Assembly: GCA_022792815.1 (NCBI GenBank)
Contig: JAAWBS010000051.1
Location: 1-64,000 of the forward strand
DNA from: Hungatella sp.
GTDB taxonomy: Bacteria > Bacillota > Clostridia > Lachnospirales > Lachnospiraceae
DNA length: 64,000 nucleotides
Direction: 5' to 3'
This document shows positions 1 through 8,944 of the stretch, piece after piece. The position numbers and the translations under genes were made by a program. The notes below the pieces were generated by a model. That model saw only the letters and a list, made by a program, of their open reading frames with translations, was not told the origin of the DNA and ran no database searches. Each line of letters begins with the position of its first letter. Positions within the stretch are counted from its first letter, which is position 1.

Positions 1-435
1 TTAGCAATTGCGCATACTGCATCTTTTGCGTTTTGCCATGAAGGCGGATAAATCCAAAAATCTTTGACTGTTGTCCACTGATCTTCTTGTAATTTTCCGG
101 ATGTTCCCGTTTCCACGCTTTATATATGCCCGGCTCTTTTATCCTGCCTATCAGTTGGTAGCAATTCAATATTCTGTCAACTTGAAACCCCTGTTTTTTA
201 TATAAAGTAAGCGCCTTCTCATTATCCTGAATCACTTCCAGCTGATACACTCTGATTTTATTACTTATACATATAGCGCTGACCAGATTCATAATTCCCC
301 CATAATTCCTGTTCTGCGAAAATCGGGGATAACTCCTGTTCCAAGGTCATAGACTGTTTTTTCATTATCCCACTCTCTCACTCCATTCAAGATAAAACCG
401 ACAAGCGTTTTATCTGCAAAGGCTCCAACTGAAAC
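1..435 (-). pseudogene. GNAT-family N-acetyltransferase, frameshifted and partial
   Basis: Read on the minus strand, this stretch encodes the C-terminal part of a GNAT acetyltransferase. One frame gives VGAFADKTLVGFILNG followed by GTGVIPDFRRTGIMGEL, the beta-strand and acetyl-CoA loop region. It breaks at about 290 and continues in another frame as NLVSAICISNKIRVYQLEV and then NEKALTLYKKQGF, the usual last conserved GNAT motif. The reading frame is still open at base 1, so the 3' end lies outside the window. The N-terminal half of the family is absent: upstream sequence is the 3' end of a serine recombinase, and the two frames overlap between about 387 and 435. The simplest reading is a gene cut by a mobile element and then frameshifted. 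It is unlikely to be functional. Confidence 0.6.
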
Positions 436-1533
436 CTGAATTTGATAGACTTCAGCCACTGTCCATACGGCTTTTTGTCCTCATATATCTGTATTTCAGA
501 AATCAATGCTTCCATAAGCTACCGCCGTTCTACTTCATTCATCACAGCATACAGCCTTTCAAAAAATCAATACCTTATAGATATTATCTCCTGTCAGTTT
601 CTCAGCTTCAATCGCTTGCTTCTTTGCCCTTGTTTCAATAAGCTGTGTTTCCACATCCTCTATCTTATCGTACATCCGATAAAGGCGGTCATCAAGGTCA
701 GCCTTTCGTTTGATATAATGTCTGCCATCCAGATCAAGAGACTCAATTTCCTCCGTCAGCTTTTACTTGACAGAATAATATTGCCGCAACTGCTTTTCAT
801 ACGCTGCAAGCTCTCCGTCTATTGCGGCGGTATCCGCTTTGCTGTTAATCTTCTCCTGCATCATTGCTGCAAACTTAGGATTGCCGACTAACTTTATGAT
901 AATTTCAGCCACCGCATCATCTAACAGTTCCTCTCTGATCTGCCTTTTATAATCACACTTATGTCCGCGCGTCATAGTCCGATGCTTACAGCCATAATAA
1001 TAAAAATCCTTGTATTCCGTTCCGTCTTTTTTGCGCTTGATGCTCTTATTACAATACATACCTGCTCCGCAGATCGGACATTTAACAATTCCCGAAAGAA
1101 GGTATGATTTTATGTCTTTGCTTCTGTTTACATGTTCATATTTCTTTGCCTGTGAGATGAGCTTTACTTGTGCCGCCTGCAGACGTTTTCCTCAATAATC
1201 GCATTATGCTGTCCATCCACCAGAATATAGTCATACTGCTCTACAAGATGATACCCGCATTTCTGACAAATCGAGACAACTTAAAAACAAGGACAAATGA
1301 AATGCCGTCTTTCCCTGACTTGATATCCTCCATCATGTGATTAAATCCTATTCGCCCCTCCCAATAGACTTGCCGGATTTTCCGGCATCCTCATATGTGC
1401 CAACAATTTCATAATCATTATAATCGGCAAACGCTTTCATTTTTGCTTTCTGTTCGTCTAATGAATGACCGTCTATCTGCATGGCTGCGGATACTCTTGT
1501 ATATGTATAAACCTTGACTTTTCCTCTTTTCAT
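387..1533 (-). pseudogene. Large serine recombinase (TndX/TnpX type), decayed
   Basis: Fragments of one large serine recombinase lie in order on the minus strand. The N-terminal resolvase domain starts with MKRGKVKVYTYTRVSAAMQI and continues through DGHSLDEQKAKMKAF to GKSGKSIGRGE, where a stop breaks the frame. The next frame gives MMEDIKSGKDGISFVLVFKLSRFVRNAG. Most of the central recombinase domain is missing. A zinc-ribbon region follows (MYCNKSIKRKKDG, YYGCKHRT, HKCDYKRQ), then a coiled-coil stretch and the characteristic C-terminus LMEALISEIQIYEDKKPYGQW, ending near 387. The serine expected in the YTRVS motif is present, but at least three frameshifts or stops and a large internal loss make it inactive. 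It marks a degraded integrative element. Confidence 0.8.
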
Positions 1534-1548
1534 ATCAAGTTCTCCAAT

Positions 1549-2544
1549 CTATTTTTTATCCGCCTTTTTATCCAACATTTTTATCGAATTCAAATAATCT
1601 TGTTCCACATCACTTAAAGTACGCTCTTTATATTTCTTATATTCTCCGGTTGCCTTTTTCACCGCCTTCTTATGTGTCACGCTTCCGTTTCCGGATAATA
1701 ACTGTTCGCCGCTCATTGTCAGAATACGATCTAAATGTTTTGCCCAATCCTTCATGGTCATAGCCTGTTCCCGTTCTGCCTGACGCTCTGCAAAATCCAA
1801 ATATCCCGACACAAGCTGCCCCATTGCACGAAGTTCTTTTTCATTTAAATAATTTTTGGCAATGACAGCTTCCCGCAAAGTCGGCTGGTTTCCTGCAAAT
1901 GTAATAAGTCCCATAAATTCCTTTTCCGCATCCGCCCTTGTATAAATAACTTCCGCCGCCGTCTGTCCATGAATGGCATAATGAATCTTGTTTTGAACCT
2001 TCTGAAAAAACTGAATGGATATTTCGGCTTTCGGATCATAGTCAATGCTGGTAGCATAAATCTCCAAGACCTGTCTGTAAAATACCTTTTCAGACGCACG
2101 AATGTCTCTGATTCGTTCAAGCAGTTCCTTAAAATATCCACCGCCGCCTAAGTTTTTCAGACGTTCCTCATCCAATGCAAACCCTTTACGCATATATTCT
2201 TTCAAAATTCCGGTCGCCCATATTCTGAACTGCGTGCCCCGTTTTGATTTTACACGGTAGCCGACAGAAATTATTACATCAAGATTATAAAATTCTACGG
2301 GTTTATCCGAATTTGCAATGTGCAAAATTTGCACATTACCTTCTTTGGAAAGCTCGCCTTCTTCAAATATATTTTTTATGTGTTTTGAAATTACAGAGCG
2401 ATCTCTCTGAAATAACTCCGCCATCTGCGCCTTTGACAGCCAAACCGTATCGCCATCGAAGATTGTTTCAATCTTTAATAAACCGTCTTCTGTTGTATAA
2501 ATCATAATATTTGATCTTCCCATTTCCTCATCTCTATAATCCAT
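1549..2544 (-). CDS. RhuM-family (virulence RhuM-like) protein
   Basis: This intact 331-aa protein matches the RhuM family, whose members are common on integrative elements and genomic islands and whose molecular role is not settled. The N-terminal part reads TTEDGLLKIETIFDGDTVWLSK, then QMAELFQRDRSVISKHIKNIF, a winged-helix-like DNA-binding segment. NLDVIISVGYRVKSKRGTQF and FRIWATGILKEYMRKGF follow, which are family signatures. The C-terminal half is charged and helical and contains TFAGNQPTLREAVIAKNYLN. A longer in-frame extension reaches 2688, but the ATG at 2544 has a well-placed GAGGTG site and fits the family N-terminus. The gene sits just upstream of the recombinase remnant in transcription order, inside the AT-rich block, so it is probably cargo of the element. 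Confidence 0.8.
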   Translation of the reverse strand: MDYRDEEMGRSNIMIYTTEDGLLKIETIFDGDTVWLSKAQMAELFQRDRSVISKHIKNIFEEGELSKEGNVQILHIANSDKPVEFYNLDVIISVGYRVKSKRGTQFRIWATGILKEYMRKGFALDEERLKNLGGGGYFKELLERIRDIRASEKVFYRQVLEIYATSIDYDPKAEISIQFFQKVQNKIHYAIHGQTAAEVIYTRADAEKEFMGLITFAGNQPTLREAVIAKNYLNEKELRAMGQLVSGYLDFAERQAEREQAMTMKDWAKHLDRILTMSGEQLLSGNGSVTHKKAVKKATGEYKKYKERTLSDVEQDYLNSIKMLDKKADKK

Positions 2545-3195
2545 AGTCACCTCATTATCTAATATTTTATCTAGCAATAGTTTGGACACTCTTATCATGT
2601 ATATTATATCTCTTGTTACCATTATTAACAAGACACAGCTTTCAATTTTTCGGCAATTTTTCTCCTTTATTTCTTTTAACTTTCGCATGATTATCTCCTG
2701 TTATATCAGGTAAATTTTCTATATCTAAATCGGATGCATATTTTTCGATTAAATTTGCAAGCATATCCGCCAATCCGCTCCAATCACCAATCATCAGCAT
2801 TTCTTCCATGAACACAAAAAAGACAGCTACAAACTATTACGTTCATAACTGCCCTTACGCTGTTTTAATTCTTAAAAATCACAAATTCCCCGTCAATTTT
2901 TCCTGTACTTTTATCCATAAACTTACATACAAGTGACAGGTCATTACGCTGCCCATATCGGAATCCCACCGTCATTATATGACTGAATTTCAATCAAAAA
3001 TCCAGAAGTATCATTATCACAGATATGCTTCATCGCCCCACACAACTGCTGTACATTTTGTCAGTTTTTTATCGCTCAATGCCTTCGCTTCAGTAGTTTG
3101 TTTTCTATTTCTTCACATTTGCCTGAAAATGGGTTGAAGCGAGCATATATTTTCATTCATTACATCTTCCATCATGTCATTAAATAAATCTTTTC
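2545..3195 (-). other. Intergenic region with decayed coding remnants
   Basis: No intact gene is visible. On the minus strand short open stretches look like old protein remnants: ARFNPFSGKCEEIENKLL, then QLCGAMKHICDNDTSGFLIE with IQSYNDGGIPIW, and nearer the RhuM gene MEEMLMIGDWSGLADMLANL. They lie in different frames separated by stops. They do not match a family I can name, but the conserved-looking residue pattern suggests broken accessory genes of the same element rather than random sequence. Confidence 0.35.
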
Positions 3196-3792
3196 CTACA
3201 TACAATTCCTATTACAAAATCTGTTCATAAATATCATTTTACTAACCTCATATGTCACTGTCGCAGGAGCTTCCGCATATTCTGCTGAATTCACTTTTAA
3301 TCCTGCTGCCTGTATAGCTTCCACTACCAAATTTTTTTCTTCTACTACCTTACCACCCAACTTCTCAGCTATCCTACAGCTTGCTTTATTTGAACGAAAA
3401 GCATTCCAAACAATACACTCTACTGATTCATTTTCGAATACATTTACAAACAGTATCTTGGATGCTTCAAATGCATAGCCCTTCCCTTGATACTCCTCAA
3501 GTATTGCAATATCCACTTCCGGCATTTCCGCGTTACTGTAATCTAATTCAATGAAACCGACTCCCTGCAATGATACTTTTTCAGCTATCAAGTACCTTAC
3601 TTTGCTGTCCCGCTTTCCGTTAGCATAATCTTTAATACGCCCACACGGCTGCTCCCAAAAATCAGGCATTATCTCATATACTTTTGAAAAAGCGGAAGCA
3701 CTTTTATATGTAGACAAATAACCATTTACGATTGAATGATTCAAGTGAGATAATATAACTTTTGTTCCATATAAAACAAGTTCATTGTTCAA
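3196..3792 (-). CDS. GNAT-family N-acetyltransferase (RimJ/RimL-like)
   Basis: This 198-aa protein has the layout of RimJ/RimL-type GNAT enzymes, which transfer an acetyl group from acetyl-CoA to an amine. The segment VGFIELDYSN leads into VDIAILEEYQGKGYAFEA, where QGKGYA is the acetyl-CoA pyrophosphate-binding loop. It is followed by CIVWNAFRSNKASCRIAEKLGGK, the typical N-x-x-S-x-x-x-x-E-K-L-G motif. The substrate cannot be predicted. The start is TTG at 3792 behind an AGGAAG site; no in-frame ATG is well placed. The C-terminus ends in MNRFCNRNCM, which may be altered by decay. It belongs to the AT-rich block and may be cargo. Confidence 0.7.
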   Translation of the reverse strand: MNNELVLYGTKVILSHLNHSIVNGYLSTYKSASAFSKVYEIMPDFWEQPCGRIKDYANGKRDSKVRYLIAEKVSLQGVGFIELDYSNAEMPEVDIAILEEYQGKGYAFEASKILFVNVFENESVECIVWNAFRSNKASCRIAEKLGGKVVEEKNLVVEAIQAAGLKVNSAEYAEAPATVTYEVSKMIFMNRFCNRNCM

Positions 3793-3799
3793 AACATAA

Positions 3800-3943
3800 T
3801 CACTTCCTATAGTGTAGTTTATATTGAAAAATCTCTTTCCATTCGATACGAAATTCTAATGCATGACCTATCAAATCATTCGGAGCAACCTGAAACTCCT
3901 TTGCCAATTTTCTTACTTTATCATCAATTAAGTCCTTGATAAG
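3800..3943 (-). pseudogene. Orphan 3' ORF fragment at the island/rlmD junction
   Basis: An open minus-strand frame without its own start runs from the rlmD 3' end to a TGA at 3800-3802. It contains DDKVRKLAKEFQVAPNDLIG and HALEFRIEWKEIFQYKLHY. The sequence looks protein-like and AT-rich, in the style of the island rather than of rlmD. It resembles the C-terminus of a small helical, perhaps helix-turn-helix-associated, protein, but I cannot assign a family. It probably lost its 5' end when this block joined the rlmD gene. Confidence 0.35.
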
Positions 3944-5387
3944 TCGCCTTACTTTCCGCCTTCGTCAAATCCATCTCATCAAGGTTTACTTCTACCTCAA
4001 TATGATGCTCGACATTCAGTCTGGACAACAAACACACCGTCTCGATATTCGCCGTCGAAGGGAACATGTCCACACAGCAGATCCGCTCTGCCTCGTAGCC
4101 GCGGGCCCTCAGAACTTCTAAGTCCCGCACCAGGCTGGTGGGCTTGCAGGACACGTAGATCATCCGGTCAGTGCCGAAGCCGATGATCTTTTCCAGCGCC
4201 TTGGGATGGATGCCGTCTCTGGGCGGGTCCAGGACTATAAGGTCTGGTTTGTCTTTTAGGTCTCCCACTACTTTCAGCACATCGCCGGCGATGAAGGTAC
4301 AGTTCTTCAGTCCGTTTCGGGCTGCGTTCTCTCTGGCGGCTTCTACGGCTTCCTCCACGATCTCGACACCGGTTACTTTTTCGGCGACCGGAGCCAGAAC
4401 CTGGGCGATGGTGCCGGTTCCGCTGTAGAGATCGAAGATCACTTTTCCTTTAGTGTCTCCTATGTATTCCCGGACAGTCTCGTAGAGTACTTCGGCTCCT
4501 AAGGAGTTGGTCTGGAAGAAGGAGAAAGGGGTGATCTCAAAGCGGAGACCTAAGAGGTCTTCATAGAAGAACTCGCGGCCGTACAGGACAGTGGTGGCAT
4601 CGCTTTTTACCACGTCGGCCAGGCTGTCGTTGCGGATGTGGAGGATTCCGGCGTAGGTTCCTTCCAGGGGAAGAGATCGGAGCTGATCCGCCCAGCCGCT
4701 TAAGAGGGCCGTCTCAGGGGAGATCCCTTCGGTCTGACTGGTGGTTACCAGAGCTACCAGGATCTCTTTCGTCTTTGCGGCGCGGCGCACCAGAAGATGG
4801 CGGAGGTAACCTTCGTGTTTTATTTTTTTGTAGAATGGAACAGAGTTTGACTTAAAATAGGCTCGGGTGGCGGTGAGGATCTGGGTGAAGTCGGGGTGGA
4901 CGATCCTGCAGTGGTCTGTGTTGACGATGTCGTGAAAACTGCCTCGTCTGTGCAGGCCGAGAGCCAATGGACCGTCTTTTTCTTCGTCTCCGAAGGAGAA
5001 CTCCATCTTGTTGCGGTAGCCTTCGCTTTGAGGGCTGGGTTTTATGCCTTCAAAGGCGGGGGTCAGGGATAATGGGGACAGAAGAGTCTTGATCTGTTCT
5101 GTCTTGATGGTCAGCTGGGCCTCGTAGGGGATGGTCTGCATCAGGCATCCGCCGCAGGTCCCGGCATGGGGGCAGGGAGACAGGGCTGTCTCTAGGGAGG
5201 AGGGGCGGATGACGGATAACAGGCGGCCTTCGCATCTTCCGTTTCGCTTCTTGTTGATGACAAATTGGATCTCCTGGCCGGGAAGGGCGTTTTTTATGAT
5301 GGCTTTTTCTCCGTCTATGGTCACGATCCCTTTGTTGGGAAATTCGATTCGCTCTACGATTCCTGTGTAAGTTTGGCCTTTTTTCAT
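3924..5387 (-). CDS. rlmD: 23S rRNA (uracil-5-)-methyltransferase, RlmD/RumA family
   Basis: This 487-aa SAM-dependent enzyme should methylate C5 of a uracil in 23S rRNA. An N-terminal TRAM domain spans about residues 4-58 (GQTYTGIVERIEFPNKGIVT). Next comes the iron-sulfur cysteine cluster CPHAGTCGGC. The SAM-binding motif FDLYSGTGT lies near residue 320 and VLDPPRDG follows. The nucleophile is Cys414 in YVSCKP. The ATG at 5387 is chosen because the TRAM domain begins directly after it; an upstream in-frame ATG at 5459 adds an unconserved extension. Clostridial homologues normally continue past DLTKAESKATY with a tail of roughly 60-70 residues. Here the frame stops after QGLN, exactly where AT-rich island sequence begins. 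The catalytic domains are complete, so the enzyme may still work. Confidence 0.85.
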   Translation of the reverse strand: MKKGQTYTGIVERIEFPNKGIVTIDGEKAIIKNALPGQEIQFVINKKRNGRCEGRLLSVIRPSSLETALSPCPHAGTCGGCLMQTIPYEAQLTIKTEQIKTLLSPLSLTPAFEGIKPSPQSEGYRNKMEFSFGDEEKDGPLALGLHRRGSFHDIVNTDHCRIVHPDFTQILTATRAYFKSNSVPFYKKIKHEGYLRHLLVRRAAKTKEILVALVTTSQTEGISPETALLSGWADQLRSLPLEGTYAGILHIRNDSLADVVKSDATTVLYGREFFYEDLLGLRFEITPFSFFQTNSLGAEVLYETVREYIGDTKGKVIFDLYSGTGTIAQVLAPVAEKVTGVEIVEEAVEAARENAARNGLKNCTFIAGDVLKVVGDLKDKPDLIVLDPPRDGIHPKALEKIIGFGTDRMIYVSCKPTSLVRDLEVLRARGYEAERICCVDMFPSTANIETVCLLSRLNVEHHIEVEVNLDEMDLTKAESKATYQGLN

Positions 5388-5640
5388 GATCTTGGGGACT
5401 CCTTTTGGAAAACAATCGGGCATGGAAGAGGGGCTCTCTGCCGGCTGCGCGGGGCGCACCCTTTACTGGGAACAAATTTTTCTGTCGGTTCTTCTGCGCA
5501 ATCGAGCAGGGAAGAGTTTTCCCCTACTCGCGCGCCGGGTCCTGGTCAGCTTTGCTGACAAAATTCATGTCTGGGCCCGTGTGCATAAACATGGGACATC
5601 GCGGAGGCAATGTCCCTGGGTGATTGGCTGTGTTTACTTT
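5388..5640. other. Intergenic region with small hairpins
   Basis: No gene is supported. It contains a short hairpin GTCAGC-ttt-GCTGAC near 5547 and a 7-bp hairpin GGGACAT/ATGTCCC at about 5591-5614. The latter lies just downstream of the small membrane protein gene but has no T-run. The sequence is GC-rich and shows no clear promoter for rlmD. Confidence 0.4.
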
Positions 5641-5931
5641 TTATTTTTCTTCGTCAGACTCGGTCTCGTCTTCGAAGAAATCGTCGTCGAAATCATCGTC
5701 AAAGTCATCTTCGAAGTCTTCTAAGTAATCCGGGGTGAAAAAACGGTATACTCCGTAGGCAATGGCGGCTACGGCAGCTACGGCTCCGATGATCGCCAGG
5801 ATCCACAGAATGTTGTTCTTCTTTTTGTCTTCTTCTTCTTTTCTGTGGAGGAATTCGTTGAGTCTGGTGGAATTCATGATGTCTTCTACTCGGTTGATGG
5901 CATCTTTGCTCATCATGTCAAATTTATTCAT
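5641..5931 (-). CDS. Small single-pass membrane protein with acidic tail
   Basis: This 96-aa protein has three parts. The first is a charged N-terminal helix (about 1-40) rich in K and E. The second is one transmembrane segment of about 22 residues (ILWILAIIGAVAAVAAIAYG). The third is a very acidic C-terminal tail with repeated D-D-F units (DFEDDFDDDFDDDFFEDE). There is no signal-peptidase site. Proteins of this build occur in Lachnospiraceae but have no assigned function that I know of. The codon pattern and a plausible AAGGAAGG-like site before the ATG support a real gene. The tail's low complexity explains the long antisense frames here. Confidence 0.6.
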   Translation of the reverse strand: MNKFDMMSKDAINRVEDIMNSTRLNEFLHRKEEEDKKKNNILWILAIIGAVAAVAAIAYGVYRFFTPDYLEDFEDDFDDDFDDDFFEDETESDEEK

Positions 5932-6259
5932 GGTTTAATCCTTCCTTCCTTTTTATTCTTTTTGATAAATGGCGGTAGGGCTTTGAGCTGAGGGGCGAGA
6001 GGGGGGGACGGGCTCGCTGGCGCTTCGCTTGGCTTCCTTTCGGGACTGGCGGTTTTTCTCCGCAGTAGACCTCTCCTCCGCTTACGCTTCGGCTCGGTCA
6101 CGGGCTGTCGCCCTATAAAATAAGCCATAACCAGATTTTCTTATGTGCTAGCACAACGAAAATCTGATTCAGTCTTATTTTGCACTGCTCATTGCTTACG
6201 TGGACATTATACCAAACTTTTGTCTATTTTACTATCTATTTTTCCTGAAATTCTGGTTT
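5932..6259. other. Gene-free stretch with GC-rich block and nested hairpin
   Basis: Positions about 5985-6120 form an unusually GC-rich block with reiterated CGCTTCG/GCTTCGG motifs and look like a dispersed intergenic repeat rather than a gene. At 6131-6165 lies a 9-bp perfect stem CAGATTTTC/GAAAATCTG enclosing the 10-bp palindrome GTGCTAGCAC. It lies downstream of pcrA and could act as a terminator or a protein site. A 66-codon frame (5928-6128) crosses the block but has no family-like features. Confidence 0.35.
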
Positions 6260-8566
6260 TTATTCGCCGGTGTCTGCTTTCTTTAAATTTGCAAAGGACG
6301 CGAACATCTTCTTGACTCCTACACGGTCGAAACGGACGGTCACCTCGTAGTCTTTAGGGCCGTCTTTGATGGATTCGACGGTTCCCGGGCCGAATCTTAT
6401 GTGGAGGACCCGGTCGCCTTCCTCGTAGGACAGGGTCTTGGATTTTTCTACAGTGAAAGACTTCCCGAAGCCCGGCGTGGAGGAGCCCTGGGTGGCGTAG
6501 GGGTTTATGCCGGGGGCAAAGCCGCTGCTGCCGATACCTCTCTTTCGGCCGTAGGCGGCTTTCTGGGCGGCCCCTCCCGGAAGGCTGTCGGCTCCCTGAT
6601 TCCAGGGAAGGGATTCTTCTTTAAGATCCAGCCTGGGGGCGGGACGGCCTGAGCTTAAAAGCTCCTCGGGGATCTCCGAGATAAAACTGCTCAGCTTGCT
6701 GTACCGGGTCTCCCCGTTGACCATCCGCAGCCGGGCGGAGGTCAGCGTCAGGTGCCTCTTGGCACGGGTGATGCCTACGTAGCATAATCGGCGCTCTTCT
6801 TCTAACTGGCCGGGGTCCTCGGACATCAAGGTCATCCGGCTTGGGAACAGGCCGTCCTCCATGCCGCTTAAATATACGTCCTCAAACTCCAGCCCCTTGG
6901 CGCTGTGGAGGGTCATCAGGGTGACACGGCTCTCCGTGGGATCCACCTGATCGATATCCGCTACCAGGGAGACTTCCTCCAGAAATTCTTCCAGAGACGG
7001 GTCCTCGGCGTCCGTCCAGTAGCTGACGGCCTTACTCACCAGCTCCTGGATATTCTCCAAGCGGCTCTCCGACTCTACCTTGCCCTCTTCCTCAAGCTCT
7101 GCCTTGTATCCGGTCTCCTCCAAGATGTCCTCGATCAGCTGACGAAGGGTGTAGTCCTCTTTGCCGAACCGACAGCGAAACGACTCGATGAGATCGACGA
7201 AATGGCCGATCTTATCTGAGGCCTTTCCAAGGCCCGGGATGACTCGGGCTCTGGTCATGGCATCGTAGAGACTTAAGTCGTTGGCAGAGGCAAAGATGGT
7301 CACCTTTCCTATGGAAGTGGCGCCGATTCCCCGCTTGGGCACATTAACGATACGGCTGACAGCCAGATCATCCTTGCCGTTGGAGATGGTCTTTAAGTAG
7401 GCCAGGATATCTTTGATCTCTTTTCTCTGGTAGAAATTGATTCCTCCCACCAGACGGTAGGGAATGTTGCAGTGAAGACACTGTTCCTCCAGGAGGCGGG
7501 ACTGAGCATTGGTGCGGTATAAAACGGCGCACTCCTCATAGGGCACCTTCCTCTTTATGATGTCCTTGACGATAAATTCTGCCTCGTCGGCAGCCTGGTC
7601 GAACTGGCGGCAGGTGATGATATCCCCTTTGCCGTTGGCAGTCCACAAGGTCTTGTCTTTTCGCTCCCGGTTGTTTCTGATGACAGCGTTGGCCGCATCC
7701 AGGATATTCTGGCTGGAACGGTAGTTTTGCTCCAGCTTAATCACCGTCGCCCCGGGAAAAGAATCCTCAAAGCTTAAGATATTTTCGATGTCAGCTCCCC
7801 GGAACTTATAGATGGACTGGTCGTCGTCTCCCACCACACACAGATTGCCGTACTTCTGGGCAAGAAGGCGGACCAGCTCAAACTGTGCCTTGTTGGTGTC
7901 CTGGTATTCGTCCACCATAATATAGCGGAACCGCTCCTGGTAGTAGTCCAGAACCACGGGCTGGGCCCGAAACAGCTCCACGGTTTTCATGATCAGGTCA
8001 TCGAAATCCAGGGCATTGTTCTTCTTTAAAAATTTCTGGTACTCTTCATAGATTCTGCCGATGGTCTGTTCATGGACATCTCCCCCGGCATACTGCCCAT
8101 ACTCTCCCGGGGCGATCAGCCGATCTTTGGCCCTGGAGATCGTGTAGAGGACCTCCCGCTCCTTGTAGAGCCGGTTGTCGATTCCCAGTGCTTTATAGAC
8201 CTGCTTCATCACCGTCTTCTGGTCATCGGGATCATAGATGGTAAAATTGGTCTCATATCCCAGAAACTCGATGTGTCTTCTCAGGATCCGGACACAGAGG
8301 GAGTGAAAGGTACTGACCCAGACGCCTTCCGCCCCGAACTCCACCTGCCGGTCTACCCTCTCTCTCATCTCCCCAGCGGCCTTGTTGGTAAATGTGATGG
8401 CCATGATATTCCACGGCTTCACCTGCTTCTCCTCGATCAGACAGGCAATCCTGTGGGTCAGCACTCTGGTCTTCCCCGACCCGGCCCCTGCCAGGATCAG
8501 AAGCGGGCCTTCGGTACATAACACGGCCTCTCGCTGCATGGGATTGAGCATCTCATAGTTGTTCAT
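6260..8566 (-). CDS. pcrA: ATP-dependent DNA helicase PcrA/UvrD (superfamily 1A)
   Basis: This 768-aa protein is a 3'-5' DNA helicase used in repair and in displacing recombinase from DNA. All SF1A motifs are visible: Walker A GAGSGKT near residue 30, DEYQDT from Asp219, GDDDQSIYKFRGA, LEQNYRSSQNIL, TLHSAKGLEFEDV, and YVGITRAKRHL. The C-terminus carries the Tudor-like module typical of PcrA that binds RNA polymerase (GDRVLHIRFGPGTVESI to VKKMFASFANLKK). Length is normal for PcrA. The ATG at 8566 follows a GGCGGTGA site. The gene stands alone behind a terminator of the TSCPD gene and is transcribed with the neighbouring housekeeping genes on the minus strand. Confidence 0.95.
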   Translation of the reverse strand: MNNYEMLNPMQREAVLCTEGPLLILAGAGSGKTRVLTHRIACLIEEKQVKPWNIMAITFTNKAAGEMRERVDRQVEFGAEGVWVSTFHSLCVRILRRHIEFLGYETNFTIYDPDDQKTVMKQVYKALGIDNRLYKEREVLYTISRAKDRLIAPGEYGQYAGGDVHEQTIGRIYEEYQKFLKKNNALDFDDLIMKTVELFRAQPVVLDYYQERFRYIMVDEYQDTNKAQFELVRLLAQKYGNLCVVGDDDQSIYKFRGADIENILSFEDSFPGATVIKLEQNYRSSQNILDAANAVIRNNRERKDKTLWTANGKGDIITCRQFDQAADEAEFIVKDIIKRKVPYEECAVLYRTNAQSRLLEEQCLHCNIPYRLVGGINFYQRKEIKDILAYLKTISNGKDDLAVSRIVNVPKRGIGATSIGKVTIFASANDLSLYDAMTRARVIPGLGKASDKIGHFVDLIESFRCRFGKEDYTLRQLIEDILEETGYKAELEEEGKVESESRLENIQELVSKAVSYWTDAEDPSLEEFLEEVSLVADIDQVDPTESRVTLMTLHSAKGLEFEDVYLSGMEDGLFPSRMTLMSEDPGQLEEERRLCYVGITRAKRHLTLTSARLRMVNGETRYSKLSSFISEIPEELLSSGRPAPRLDLKEESLPWNQGADSLPGGAAQKAAYGRKRGIGSSGFAPGINPYATQGSSTPGFGKSFTVEKSKTLSYEEGDRVLHIRFGPGTVESIKDGPKDYEVTVRFDRVGVKKMFASFANLKKADTGE

Positions 8567-8604
8567 CTGTCACCGCCTTTTCCTTTTCAGACAGGGAAAA
8601 AAGG

Positions 8605-8643
8605 CCCTGCCGTCTCTTTCCTGACAGGACCTTTCTGAAACCA
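8605..8643 (-). terminator. Rho-independent terminator after the TSCPD gene
   Basis: On the minus strand AAGGTCCTG pairs with CAGGGCCTT (one mismatch) across a short loop and is followed by a T-run. It lies 10-45 bp after the TSCPD stop and before pcrA. Confidence 0.6.
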
Positions 8644-8651
8644 CTGCCTTT

Positions 8652-8906
8652 TTATCTGGATTCGTCATATGCCTGCCGCACCACTCTCGCCAGCTGGTCG
8701 GCACAGGATGTGTTCTTTTTACCGCAGGTATTGCCTCTGAAATACCCTTCGATCTGCTCCACGGTCATGCCGTCGATCACCTTGCTGATGGCCTTCAGAT
8801 TGCCGTTGCAGCCGTTGGTAAAGGAAACATTGGTCACCACATTTCCGTTGAGATCAAAGCTGATCTTGCTGGGACACACGCCCTGGGGTTTTACTTCATA
8901 TCTCAT
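8652..8906 (-). CDS. TIGR03905-family TSCPD domain protein
   Basis: This 84-aa protein matches the short TSCPD family. The TSCPD domain is otherwise found at the C-terminus of class II ribonucleotide reductases, where it carries cysteines. Here it reads GVCPSKISFDLNG, TNVSFTNGCNGNLKAIS, then VIDGMTVEQIEGYFRGNTCG and TSCADQLA. Four cysteines are spaced as if to bind a metal or form thiol pairs. A role in nucleotide reduction is only inferred from the domain name. The ATG at 8906 has an AGGAGA site eight bases upstream; an earlier in-frame ATG at 8930 lacks one. It lies 38 bp after ridA and is probably co-transcribed. Confidence 0.85.
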   Translation of the reverse strand: MRYEVKPQGVCPSKISFDLNGNVVTNVSFTNGCNGNLKAISKVIDGMTVEQIEGYFRGNTCGKKNTSCADQLARVVRQAYDESR

Positions 8907-8944
8907 AGGACATTCTCTCCTGTCTGTCATGGCTGCCTGCCGGA

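Noticed and set aside
442-891. 149-codon plus-strand frame
   Set aside because: It is antisense to the decayed serine recombinase and has no protein-like pattern.
1-3930. Intact integrative element
   Set aside because: The recombinase is broken by several stops and a large deletion, and no conjugation or mobilisation genes are visible; only remnants remain in the window.
5928-6128. 66-codon minus-strand frame next to the acidic membrane protein
   Set aside because: It runs through the GC-rich repeat-like block, has a K/R/P/S-biased composition and no clear ribosome site; treated as non-coding.
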